This document shows, in pieces, positions 44,161-54,064 of a stretch of 64,000 bases of DNA (position 1 is its first letter; every line of letters begins with the position of its first letter). The translations under genes were made by a program, and so were the position numbers. Under the pieces are notes generated by a model. It was given only the letters and a program-made list of their open reading frames with translations, had not been told where the DNA came from and did not search any database. This DNA comes from Rhynchopus sp. YZ270_cl-10 (Eukaryota; Euglenozoa; Diplonemea; Diplonemida; Diplonemidae): positions 372,001 through 436,000 of the forward strand of contig OZ037852.1 in the NCBI GenBank assembly GCA_964035575.1, written 5' to 3'.

Positions 44161-45242
44161 CAGGGCGCGCGCTAACTTTTCGGAAATTTCCCGAAAAAAT
44201 GGATATCGGGTCCAAAAAAATGTACCTACAGGAAGTATGTGAAGGGGGGGTAGAAAAATCAGGGTCATGTTACATTTCCGATAAAATCCCGGGCTGTGGT
44301 GGGGGATATACGGAAAAATAGACAAAATTTTGGTGACTTAAATTTTCACAAAATATGACAGTACACAGTACACAGTACACAGTACACAGTACACAGTACA
44401 CAGTACACAGTACACAGTACACAGTACACAGTACACAGTACACAGTACACAGTACACAGTACACAGTACACAGTACACAGTACACAGTACACAGTACACA
44501 GTACACAGTACACAGTACACAGTACACAGTACACAGTACACAGTACACAGTACACAGTACACAGTACACAGTACACAGTACACAGTACACAGTACACAGT
44601 ACACAGTACACAGTACACAGTACACAGTACACAGTACACAGTACACAGTACACAGTACACAGTACACAGTACACAGTACACAGTACACAGTACACAGTAC
44701 ACAGTACACAGTACACAGTACACAGTACACAGTACACAGTACACAGTACACAGTACACAGTACACAGTACACAGTACACAGTACACAGTACACAGTACAC
44801 AGTACACAGTACACAGTACACAGTACACAGTACACAGTACACAGTACACAGTACACAGTACACAGTACACAGTACAGTACCAGTACCCATTACCGTGACT
44901 TCATCGGCCAACACCGGAAAACACCGGCAAACATGGTCAAAATCAGGTGGAATATACATAAGTACATCATGGGGGGGTAGGGAACAGGTAGCGCCGCAGG
45001 CGCACGGTACCCAACTTTTTTCTTTTTTCTTTCCCCTTTTCTCTGCTTTCTTTTGATTGCGCGAGCCGATTGCTCTCCACGGTGGGGTCACATGTGTGTC
45101 CAAAAACTATCTGAAGTGCCCTTACTGTACAACATGGGATTCTCTGATTTTCTTAAGGAAATCGTGTAATCAAAAAATTTTTGTACCGCGAAAAAACCTC
45201 GAAAAAACCGGGTGTGAGGGTGTGGATTTAGCGCGCGCCCTG
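44161..45242. mobile_element. hAT-type transposon carrying a 7-bp array
   Basis: The termini are CAGGGCGCGCGCTAA and its reverse complement (TTAGCGCGCGCCCTG), flanked by the exact 8-bp duplication CGCAGGAC (44153-44160 and 45243-45250). Nearly half of its 1082 bp is the (CAGTACA)n array. To the right is the GCGCCGCAGGCGC hairpin module (44992-45004). No transposase is encoded; all long ORFs cross the array. Confidence 0.92.
44358..44876. repeat. 7-bp tandem array (CAGTACA)n
   Basis: About 74 copies of CAGTACA without visible variation, each a GTAC palindrome with an ACA spacer. The seven-residue ORFs (TQYTVHS and others) follow from 3 x 7 bp. The array is wholly inside the hAT element 44161-45242. 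Confidence 0.97.
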
Positions 45243-45250
45243 CGCAGGAC

Positions 45251-46200
45251 ACTGGGAAAAAAAAAAGAAAGTTGATTTGAAATACAAAGCCCTCTCGTGA
45301 CAGTGTACCTAAAGAAAAGCTTATCCCATAAGACTCTAAGCCTCTGTGCTTAGTCACCAAAATTGACTTGTTAACACAAAGCCCTCTGGAGGGGGCATCT
45401 GTACAGAAAGAAAGCGAAATGCAGTGAGTTTTTGCGATCCTTGGTGGTTGTGTGCTAACACTTAAACACCGAGTTTGTGGGCTTGACAAACATAATCTGC
45501 AGATCATATCTGCCACCCCTGATGCTCTGTTGGTGTGTAGCTTCTATTATGACTATCCATTTGTCTTTGTGACAATCCAAGCCACCACGCAAACACTCTG
45601 CGCACATACCACCCCTGCTTCCTGGGCTTTGTTGATAAATCGTTGGAGTAGTGCAGTTGCCTCGGTTGTGTTGCCACAGTTGTGCAATCTCCACTAAAGA
45701 AATGACCCTAGAAGTGATCGAACCGCTGTTTTTGTGCTGATATCTGCGCGAAAGAGAGATTCGGGGGAGGGGGGAGGAGAAAACATGATAAAATGTACCT
45801 CCTGTGCAGACACATCTTTACAAAAGAGAACGAAAAAATATACAGACTACACTATTAGGTTCGGCCCCCCTACACACAACCCTCTTCTCTTGGGTAGTGG
45901 GGGAAGCGAAACGATTCCCACATGCGGAATGTGGAACGTAATACCCTCCGTCATAGAATGAATTAGGAGTTTTGGGGACTGGGGGAGAAAAAAAAAAGGA
46001 AACTTTAAAAAATGAACGTGTCTCTGGTATACACACATATTTACCAAAACACCATCCTCTTATCTAGACCATTTTCAAAAGTACGCTCTTTAAAAAAGAC
46101 TATCAAAAAAACAAAGTTAACTTGAAATACAGCCCTCTCGTTGACAGTGTACCTTAGGACCAATGCACAAATTGAAATATTTGCCATATCCTCTCTGCTT
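45251..46200. other. Intergenic spacer with hairpin repeats
   Basis: No gene. In order it holds a family C repeat (45276-45309), a family A hairpin (45318-45358), a degenerate family C copy (about 45362-45390), a family D repeat (45631-45695), family B hairpins (45784-45819 and about 46008-46042) and family C again (46119-46153), which ends about 50 bp from the coiled-coil gene's stop codon. Confidence 0.65.
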
Positions 46201-48360
46201 CTATAGCTCATTCCAAACAGTGTTTCCTGCAAACCGTCCTCCTGGGGTGGGGGTGACCTCCCTCAACCCTGGAGCCTGGGTAGAATCGGATCGGGAGCGG
46301 GAGATATTAAAATGGCGCGCTGCGGACCCGGTTGTGGTGGCGCCGGAGAGGGAGCGTCGCATGCTGGAGGCACGTTGTTGGGCAATGTGGTGCTGTGTTG
46401 TGGAGCGGAGGGTGGCGACACGGTCGCTGAGGGCGTGCTTCTGCATCTTGAGGAGCAGGTCTTGCTCGAGGTAGTCCGCCTCTGCATGCAGCTCAGCACG
46501 CTCCTTGGCAGCAGCGTCGCTGAGCTCGGCAGAAGACTCAGAAAGCAAAGCCTGCAACGACACCAGCTCCGCACGCTCGACCTCACACACCGCACATTGC
46601 GCCTCTGCAGTCCGTACGTTCTCTCCAGCCAAACCAAGTGTAACCTCCGCCTGACCTATGCTTTCAACGACGCTCTGCAGTTGTTTCGTCAAATTTGCTT
46701 CTTGAGAAACAGTGTCCATCAGCTTTTTGCTTTGTGTGTCCACTCCAAGACTCATCTCCTCAGCGCGGCGGAAGGATTCAGTGACGAGCAGGTCGCGTTG
46801 GGTGGCGTCGCGTTTTGCTGATTCGAGTTGAGCATCGATGTCAATCAATTCTTGCGATTCTATAGAAACGAGACGTGCCAATCGGTCGATTTCTGCCTTA
46901 TGTGCGCGGATTGAATTTTGCGCTTCCGCTGACCGTTGTGATAACTCCTCCACTGCTGTGTCGTGGACGTTCTTAGAAGAAAGCTTTGCCGCGGTGTCGC
47001 CTTCACATTCCGCGAGAAGTTCCTTACAGCTGGCCAGAAGGTTTCGTTCGTCCGAGACGTATTGTATTGTTTCTTGGAGTTCGGCGGACAAATTGGCTTC
47101 GTTGTGGCGCAGTGTTTGGACCTCTCTTTTGCAGGTTTCGAGCATGGCGACGGCAGAGTCGCGTTGTGCTTCTGCATCGGATGCATCAGAGGCGATGGTG
47201 ATGAGCTTCGCTTCGTGTTCATTGATGACAGTTTGCAGCTGCATTGATTCGGCTTCTACCATATGCTGTCTTTCTAGGAGACCAAATCTGCGTCGTAAAT
47301 GAAGCCAAAACGGACGCAAAAAAGCCAGCTCCGCGCCATGATGAAGCGCTAAAGATGAAAAGACAGGTCCCTCCCCTACCCCTGTTATCTCATGCCTTGT
47401 TGCCTCGACAATCCTCTCAAATATCTTCACCAACGTCGCCGTCGATACTTCCAACGCTACAACAGGAGACGTCAACGCTTTGATCCACAAATTCAAATCA
47501 AACGTCACACTAGCCTCACCCTCCTCCGGGGCCACCACACCCTCCACACACGAAACGATGTCCACCAACAGCACGTTAATCATGTTGTCCTCCTCCGGAA
47601 CCCCAGCAGACAGCACCTTTCGTGATCCTTCGATTACTTGGCTAGCGCGGTGTCGTTGGATATTTGATGGCTGTCTCTCTGGTAGACTCCGAGGCAGACA
47701 CCTCCCCGGAGAAGGAAGCGGGATGTTCACGGAAGGTCTCGGGAGGTCCGGTATCTGCATGACCACCTCCTTGGGGTGGGAGGGTGAGCGCGACACCACG
47801 GGAGATATGGAACGCGAAGCGCCTCTCGGAGGGGAAGGTGGCAGCCGAACACTCTCATTTACCCGCTCGGATTCTGGGGGAGGCAGCGCCTGAAGGCGTA
47901 CCGGGGAAAGCGACTTCACGCGGACCGCCTCGATTGCTTCCGGAGATGTCACTGCGGCAGGAAGATTCGCGGGGCGCGGTATCGCGCCCTGCACCTCAGT
48001 ATGGTAGCGCCCCTCCTGTTGGAACACATACAGCTGTGTCCAATCGGGCAGCACCATGCTTCCCGCCGTAACATTAAATTTCTGCATATAATCGATAAGC
48101 TCAACCCAAGCATTGCTTGCGCTATCCCACGCACGGACACGATGAGAACGGAAAGGGGTTTTTGGTAAAGGCAGCATCGCGTCAGGGGGGCGTGGTATGT
48201 CTGGGGCGCCGCTGTTGATCGCACGCCGGCGGGATTCATGCGCAGCACCCAACGCTGTGTCCAGAGCTGCGACGAGCTCTGTCGTGGTGCTCGCAGGGGG
48301 GAGCTGGAGCTCATAGTTCACCTTCTCCCCATACAACGTGGCAGAGACGAGGAGGTTCAT
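46201..48360 (-). CDS. BILBO1-NTD coiled-coil cytoskeletal protein
   Basis: A 719-residue protein. Residues 1-~130 match, as I recall it, the ubiquitin-like N-terminal domain of trypanosome BILBO1, the flagellar pocket collar protein. The shared features are VSATLYGEKVNYELQLP, then HRVRAWDSASNAWVELID, then DWTQLYVFQQEG, RYH and EVQGAIPRP. Residues ~130-250 are Pro/Ser-rich; ~250-360 is a helical block in the place where BILBO1 has EF-hands, but I see no intact calcium loops. About 365-690 is a long heptad-rich coiled coil, and the tail is Ser/Arg-rich. BILBO1 has the same order (NTD, EF-hand, coiled coil), so a structural role at a basal body, pocket or other cytoskeletal site is inferred. 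BILBO1 itself is shorter (under 600 residues). Start context is CCTAAACAATG. Confidence 0.8.
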   Translation of the reverse strand: MNLLVSATLYGEKVNYELQLPPASTTTELVAALDTALGAAHESRRRAINSGAPDIPRPPDAMLPLPKTPFRSHRVRAWDSASNAWVELIDYMQKFNVTAGSMVLPDWTQLYVFQQEGRYHTEVQGAIPRPANLPAAVTSPEAIEAVRVKSLSPVRLQALPPPESERVNESVRLPPSPPRGASRSISPVVSRSPSHPKEVVMQIPDLPRPSVNIPLPSPGRCLPRSLPERQPSNIQRHRASQVIEGSRKVLSAGVPEEDNMINVLLVDIVSCVEGVVAPEEGEASVTFDLNLWIKALTSPVVALEVSTATLVKIFERIVEATRHEITGVGEGPVFSSLALHHGAELAFLRPFWLHLRRRFGLLERQHMVEAESMQLQTVINEHEAKLITIASDASDAEAQRDSAVAMLETCKREVQTLRHNEANLSAELQETIQYVSDERNLLASCKELLAECEGDTAAKLSSKNVHDTAVEELSQRSAEAQNSIRAHKAEIDRLARLVSIESQELIDIDAQLESAKRDATQRDLLVTESFRRAEEMSLGVDTQSKKLMDTVSQEANLTKQLQSVVESIGQAEVTLGLAGENVRTAEAQCAVCEVERAELVSLQALLSESSAELSDAAAKERAELHAEADYLEQDLLLKMQKHALSDRVATLRSTTQHHIAQQRASSMRRSLSGATTTGSAARHFNISRSRSDSTQAPGLREVTPTPGGRFAGNTVWNEL

Positions 48361-48380
48361 TGTTTAGGTGGTGTGTGTTG

Positions 48381-48740
48381 TACTGCAGTGTTTGAGAGAG
48401 TAATTTTTGCGCAAAACATAGCGCTGTGATGGAGAGGTGGATATGGCTGGAAAGTGGACACTTCTTTAGGCGAAAATGCATACTGCAGTGTTGTGGATGC
48501 CTTGTGAAGGGGTAATTCTTGCGCAAAAAAATACATATAGTAGCTCTTCGGTGTGGGTTGTGTGATGGAGTGGTGAAGGAGGCTGGAAAGTGGATACTTC
48601 TTTAGGCGAAAATGCATACTGCAGTGTTGTGGATGCCTTGTGAAGGAGTAATTCTTGCGCAAAAAAAAAACATAGTAGTGGCTCTTAGGTGCGGGTTGTG
48701 TGATGGAGTGGTGAAGGAGGCTGGAAAGTGGATACTTCTG
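48381..48740. repeat. Tandem repeat directly upstream of the BILBO1-like gene
   Basis: Three units begin TACTGCAGTGTT at 48381, 48481 and 48617. The second and third share the order AATTCTTGCGCAAAAAA, TGTGATGGAGTGGTGAAGGA, GGCTGGAAAGTGGATACTTC. The first unit is shorter (100 bp against about 136). The block lies within 25-380 bp of the ATG and therefore in the leader or promoter. Confidence 0.85.
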
Positions 48741-49198
48741 TTCTTTTGGTGAAAATCACACAAAGGCGCAGGCATTTCGTAGATTGATCGGGTTTTTTTT
48801 TTGTATTACCAATACCACGAATGAAGGCAACAGAAAATGAAAAGGTTTGTTGGAAGGGGTGTGGTTTACTTTTTTATGTCAGAGGAGAGAGGAGAAGGGG
48901 GGAAAAAAGTTGCCTGTTATTGCAAACAGGTTAGGAAAGAAAAAATAGAACGCAAAAACGGCAAAACTTTTTTTACCATTCCCTCTCCCTCCTCTCCCCT
49001 CGCTCGCCCCATTTTTTCTTTTTTTTTAAATACCAAGTTGGCAAAAGGAAATAGAAACGACTGACAGTGCTTTTGTTTACCCTTTGCCCCCCCCCCCCCC
49101 CCCCCCCCCCTCCCAAGCGACGAAAAACCCCCCATCTTTTCCCATTTTATACTTCACCATAAGTCCTCGAGGTTATTTTATTTACCACCAAAGCTGCT
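48741..49198. other. Spacer with a long poly-C tract
   Basis: No gene. It contains a run of 24 C at 49087-49110 downstream of the ITPase stop codon (minus-strand G tract), preceded by A/T and pyrimidine-rich DNA. Confidence 0.6.
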
Positions 49199-49795
49199 TT
49201 ACTCTTTGGAAACTTTTTGCCTCTTATTCTGCTCACCGGTGAAGTACGCTAAGGCTTTCTCTAAGGCACGTCCGCGGTGGGAGATTTTGTTTTTCTGTTC
49301 CCCTTCCATTTCTGCGAAGGTAAGGTGTCCTTCCTGCTCTTTCGGGCAGAACACGGGATCGAACCCGAAGTTCCGCGGGCCTGAGGGGGCGACGATGGTG
49401 CCATGACATTGCCCGATGAAGGTGATGGGCTCCTCCCATGACGGCTCACAGTAGGCAAAAATGCATTGACAGTAGCCTGTCTTGTCTTCGTACGCCGCGA
49501 GCATGTTCACAAGTCCCTCACATTTGAGCTTCTTCAAGAACCACTTAATGTACGGACCCGGCAACCCCTCCAAAGCATTGAAACACATCGAGGTGTCCTC
49601 CGTCAGCACCGCCTCCCCCAACACCCGGCACGCCTCCTTGCACTTCTCCTTCGCAATGTCCTCGGGTTCACCCTGGAGTTCGGGCAGGTCGACGTCTTTG
49701 TTCACCACGTTGACATGCCCTGCGAGAATTGCGTTCACCTCACGCAATTTCCCTGCATTCCCTGTGCAAAACACCACTGTCGGAATTTCGGCCAT
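49199..49795 (-). CDS. ITPA: Inosine triphosphate pyrophosphatase (ITPase/HAM1 family)
   Basis: A 198-residue complete homolog of ITPase. It hydrolyses ITP, dITP and XTP to monophosphates and pyrophosphate, keeping deaminated purines out of RNA and DNA, normally in the cytosol. Visible motifs are the nucleotide-binding TGNAGK (11-16), TEDTS (65-69) with the metal-binding acids, GLPGPYIKWF (78-87), FGFDPVF (143-149) and the base-recognition KNKISHRGRA (168-177). The length is the family norm. The start MAEIPTVVFCTGN matches the usual N-terminus. Upstream is a CACCACC-rich tract ending CCCCCAACAG, 18 nt before the ATG. Confidence 0.96.
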   Translation of the reverse strand: MAEIPTVVFCTGNAGKLREVNAILAGHVNVVNKDVDLPELQGEPEDIAKEKCKEACRVLGEAVLTEDTSMCFNALEGLPGPYIKWFLKKLKCEGLVNMLAAYEDKTGYCQCIFAYCEPSWEEPITFIGQCHGTIVAPSGPRNFGFDPVFCPKEQEGHLTFAEMEGEQKNKISHRGRALEKALAYFTGEQNKRQKVSKE

Positions 49796-50427
49796 TTTTT
49801 ATTTAAAATCTGTTGGGGGTGGTGGTGGTGGTTGTGTTGAGTGTGTAGAGAATAGTACTGATGGATAGATCGATTGCATCATAGAAGGAACGTAGTGTTT
49901 TGCACAATCCCCTATGTTGACATGAAATAACAAAGGCCTCTTTATGGAAGTGCATCTTTGGTGCATGACCGTACCGGGGTGGACCCCAACCATGCAGTGT
50001 ACTTCGTTATACTTTGCCGCATTGACCCGTTCGTTTGAAGCACCTCTGCCCAGTAGGGCATTCACAGATGACGCACTGGAGGGTGGCAGAGAAACAGGAA
50101 ACTCTGACTTAACCAACTCCAACTATTTTGAGTGCACTGTGAGAAATGGGGGAAAGAGGGGGAGCAACGTCCTTTCTAAAGCGGGAGTCCTATATTTTGA
50201 GGCATAAGCGGTACAATGTACTGCTAATGCGTAAGGGGAACCTGTCCGCAGTTGGAAGGACAGCGACAAGGAAGGATACGAATTGTGCTCTGCTCACAAA
50301 ACATTTGTGAGCACAAAGGCGCAGTGCAACTGGGTGATAGCTGGAAAACGGATACTACTGGACGTCCTGTGCAGGGACCACACAAGAATGGCGCAACTTA
50401 AGGTTAAAGAGAATGTCCGGCATTGTT
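49796..50427. other. Intergenic spacer with a long family C copy
   Basis: No recognised gene. A long family C repeat (GAAATAACAAAGGCCTC ... CCCCAACCATGCAGTG) lies at about 49926-50000. From about 50373 the sequence is homologous to 41770-41830, i.e. the 3' flank shared by the two ankyrin genes. Confidence 0.65.
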
Positions 50428-52089
50428 CTAACGCTCAGTGTCTGCCCCTGCATCAATGAGCACCTGCACCACATCTGCATGTTTCCTCTCCACAGCAACG
50501 TGCAACGCAGTGTCGTTGTTGCCTTGGTGATTCAGGTCCACCTCCGGCAAAGCCGCAAGAAAGCGCACAGTATCGGTGTGTCCATCATAAGTTGCAAGGA
50601 TAAGACACGTGTCTCTTTGGGCGTCTGTGGCGCGTACATCCGCACCTGCTTTGACCAACATCTTCACAGTTGTGAGTGCTCCTTTCCAGCTAGCCAAGTG
50701 CAGAGGCGAGCGTCCATCATCATTCTTTGTCTCAATGTCTGCCCCTGCATCAATGAGCACCTGCACCACGTCTGCATGTTTTTCCTGTACAGCAAAGTGC
50801 AACGCAGTGAAATTCTTGCCGTCTTGGTAATCCAGGTCCACCTCCGGAAAGCTCGCAAGATAGCGCACAGTATCGGTGTGTCCATTATACGCTGCAAGGA
50901 TAAGACACGTGCTTCTGTTGGCGTCTGTGGCACGCACATCCGCACCTGCTTTGACCAACATCTTCACAGTTGTGAGTGCTCCTGAAATGCTAACCACGTG
51001 CAGAGGAGAGCGTCCTTCATCATTCTTTGTCTCAATATCTGCCCCTGCATCAATGAGCACCTGCACCATGTCTGCATGTTTTATTGCCACAGCAATGTGC
51101 AACACAGTGCAGTTGTCGCTGTCTTGGTGATTCAGGTCCACCTCCGGCAAACCCACAAGATAGCGCACAGTATCGGTGTGTCCATGATGCGCTGCAAGGC
51201 TAAGACACGTGTCTCTTTGGGCGTCTGTGGCACGCACATCCGCACCTGCTTTGACCAACATCTTCACAGTTGTGAGTTCTTCTGAAAAGCAAGCAAAGTG
51301 CAGAGGCGAGCGTCCATCATCATTCTTTGTCTCAATGTCTGCCCCTGCATCAATGAGCACCTGCACCACGTCTGCATGTTTTCTTGCTACAGTAACGTGC
51401 AACACAGTGCAGTTGTTGATGTCTTGGTGATTCACGTCCACCTCCGGCAAGCTCACAAGATAGCGCACAGTATCGGTGTGTCCATTATACGCTGCAAGGA
51501 TAAGACACGTGGCTCTGTTGGTGTCTGTGGCACGAACATCCGCACCTGCTTCGACCAACATCTTCACAGTTGCGAGTTCTCCTGAACAGCTAGCCACGTG
51601 CAGAAGCGAACGACCTCTGTCGTTCTTTGTCTCGATGTCAGCCCCTGCACCGATGAATACCTGACACACTGCAGGGTCCTCCCACATGGCTGGACAAAGG
51701 TGCGACGTCTGACCTGCACTGTCCTTGGAGTCGTGTGGGACAAAGGCGACGTTGCTGCAGACTGACTTCCAATGCTGCAAGAGGACCTCCGTGCACGCAG
51801 TGTGGTCTGCGTGGACACACTCACTCAGCAGCATCCCGAAGCCCATCTGCGTTGTCTCGACATACGGAAGAAGCAGTGCGAGGCATTCATTGTGGTTCCC
51901 TCTGCATGCCTCGTGCACAGCTTCGAAGGCGACCGTTTCCGTTTTGCTGCCTGGGGAGAGCTTCTTGAGTGCTGCCCGCACGGCAGCGGTGTTGCCGTTC
52001 CTGACAGCCTCCAGCAGGTCCTTGTCAGAAAGCTTTCTTCTTTTTGGTGGGTTCTGGTTTGGTGTGCTGTCTGCGGAACGCTTCGACAT
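50428..52089 (-). CDS. Ankyrin-repeat protein 2
   Basis: A 553-residue paralog of 41831-43195. The first ~150 residues are almost identical, including PPKRRK (14-19) and GRSLLHVASCSGELATVKML just after. It has four ~100-residue supra-repeats (three ankyrins each) against three in the other gene, again at a 300-bp DNA period (the last unit is one codon shorter, 297 bp). It ends with the same DAGADTER. The 3' flank and about 60 bp of 5' leader are shared too. The copy-number difference fits unequal exchange between supra-repeats. Function is unknown; a protein-binding scaffold with possible nuclear location is inferred. Confidence 0.9.
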   Translation of the reverse strand: MSKRSADSTPNQNPPKRRKLSDKDLLEAVRNGNTAAVRAALKKLSPGSKTETVAFEAVHEACRGNHNECLALLLPYVETTQMGFGMLLSECVHADHTACTEVLLQHWKSVCSNVAFVPHDSKDSAGQTSHLCPAMWEDPAVCQVFIGAGADIETKNDRGRSLLHVASCSGELATVKMLVEAGADVRATDTNRATCLILAAYNGHTDTVRYLVSLPEVDVNHQDINNCTVLHVTVARKHADVVQVLIDAGADIETKNDDGRSPLHFACFSEELTTVKMLVKAGADVRATDAQRDTCLSLAAHHGHTDTVRYLVGLPEVDLNHQDSDNCTVLHIAVAIKHADMVQVLIDAGADIETKNDEGRSPLHVVSISGALTTVKMLVKAGADVRATDANRSTCLILAAYNGHTDTVRYLASFPEVDLDYQDGKNFTALHFAVQEKHADVVQVLIDAGADIETKNDDGRSPLHLASWKGALTTVKMLVKAGADVRATDAQRDTCLILATYDGHTDTVRFLAALPEVDLNHQGNNDTALHVAVERKHADVVQVLIDAGADTER

Positions 52090-53393
52090 GGTGTTGTGTG
52101 TATTGCTGTGAGGTTGATGATGCTTTGTGTTATATGCGAGGTTGCGGGGATGGAGGGAAGGATCTACAAAAGAAGCTACAGGTCCTGTCCTTGTGTAACG
52201 TTCTGTGTCTCAATGCACTAACACACAGGGTGTGCTCGAAAGACTCGAGACGAAGAATCTTCATCCTTCAATAAAGAGTTACGAACACTTTGGTAATTTC
52301 CCCATTGGCATTTTTCTTTTTTCTTGGGCCAGGTTCTTCCCTAGGTCTCGAATACTATTGAAGAAGCAGAACCAAACAGGAGATGCTCACTGCGACGTCG
52401 TTGTTTTTATCAAAACATCGGCAGCAGCTGTACTGTCAGAACGAAAATGGAAGAGATTGCTTCAAGAAGATTTCTCTTTTTCCATCGTTGTGTGGTGTTT
52501 CGTGGAAGTTGCCATCGGACCAGCATCAGGTGGCTTTGTGTAGGATTGTTATGTATCTGCGTATTATCTCATTTTCATTTCATGTTTTGGGTTGAATGTT
52601 GCCCAGGTGGCATGTTTGCGAATGAAAGGACTCCCGTGGATTACCAATACACTGAAGGGGCCACCAGACGGAAAATGTATTGTTTAGGTGGAGATACTCT
52701 TTAAGGAATCCTTACGGAAACACCGGTGAGCTCGAAGTCGCTTGCGCCGTCCGTTCCTTATGATCTGTCACCACCGTTCTGCAAACTTAAAAGGTGGGGG
52801 GGGGAAAGCTTTTGTATTTGGCTTCGTGCACTTTGGAACGAAGGAAGGAGCAGGCGGGGGGGGGGGGGGGGGAAGAAAGTGGAAGGGGACAAAAAGAACA
52901 TTTTTTTGTCGTAACCGACAAAGGCACGTCTGAGCATCACCAAGGGGTGTGGCAGAAACGAGAGACCCACCAGGCAAAACTCTGATTTAACTTTTATTTT
53001 TCTGGTTTAAATTTACTACAAAAACAGCCTCTTGCGCACACAACAAAAGAAAGGGAGTTGGGAGGGTTGTGTGGGTGTGTTGCAAAAAAGGCTGCTTCAT
53101 GTTTCATTATTATTTCTTTTCTTTTCGTTTTCTTCCTTTTCGTTGGTGGGGAGATGTTGAGCAAACACCTTCGCAGCAATAGTGGGTGGGGTAGGGGTTT
53201 GAGGGGAAAAAAAGGAAGGTAATATGAACTGTCGCACGCATCCCCTGTTTTGTATAATAAAACAACAACAAAACACACAAAGGGAAAGGTGTGAGAAAAA
53301 ACCAGAGAGGGACAGAAGAAACAAAAAAGCGAAGATAAAATACAAAATAAAAAAGAGAATATGGTATTGACCTAAGAGACACTCTACGTAGGT
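52090..53393. other. Intergenic region without recognised gene
   Basis: The first ~60 bp are leader sequence shared with ankyrin gene 1. Beyond, 52200-52720 is low in homopolymers but its plus-strand ORFs match nothing I know. A run of 17 G lies at 52856-52872. The rest is A/T-rich. Confidence 0.55.
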
Positions 53394-53451
53394 CAGGGGC
53401 TCCGCTACCGTATAAAGTTCTGTTGCGGCGCAACAGAAGTCTGAAAATTTT

Positions 53452-53485
<34 letters not shown>

Positions 53486-54064
53486 ATGGTTGAACCACGA
53501 GAGTACCATGGGGAACTGGGTTGCTGACCGCACCATCCAGGCTGTGCGGCGCCATTTTTCCTTTTTTGCTCCGCAAAAAAGGATTCGATGTGTGACTCTG
53601 TGCTGTAAAAAGCTAGATTTTTACACTGTACCCTAAATTTTTTTTCGCCTGCGGCGCCATTTGTTTGATTTTTTTTTTGCTTCGCAAAAATAGAAAACGA
53701 CTTCAGGATATGACAGTTAAATGAAATAAAGAAAACACTTTTTCGTTTATCGCACCGCAAAAGGTTTGTGTTTTTCACTGATGAATGTGAGTGATGTTAG
53801 TGGAAAAACAATACGCTAAAGCGGGCACGCACCATCCGTCGTTTTCCATTTCTATTCGTCAATGCTTGATAACACAAAAAAAAAAATACAGTTCCCTATG
53901 TTCCCAATGTCCCTGGTCAGCAGTGCTGAAAAATTTTTGGGCACAAAAACAGCTGACCCCCCTATTTTGAAATCTGAATCCCTGGATAAGACACTGGCGC
54001 AGGGTGAAAAAAAAACCCCCGCAACAGAACTCAAAAAAAATCTGAAAACGTAGCGGAGGGGCTG
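53394..54064. mobile_element. hAT-type non-autonomous transposon
   Basis: The ends CAGGGGCTCCGCTACCG and TAGCGGAGGGGCTG are flanked by an exact 8-bp duplication ACGTAGGT (53386-53393 and 54065-54072). The termini resemble those of the 298-bp MITEs (CAGGCTCTCCGCTAGG). The interior has a GTTGCGGCGCAAC hairpin, a long A run, a CCATGGT-flanked inverted repeat, and the same CGGCGCCATTT/TTTTTTGC-GCAAAAAA modules (about 53550-53695) found in 19312-19861. No transposase ORF. Confidence 0.9.

Noticed and set aside
44270-45103. Long ORFs on both strands encoding TQYTVHS or VYCVLCT repeats (also 55094-56086)
   Set aside because: They are produced by the 7-bp array, which is open in all frames; flanking residues have no coding character.
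46163-47893. Several plus-strand ORFs of 90-170 codons
   Set aside because: They are antisense or frame shadows of the BILBO1-like coiled-coil gene.
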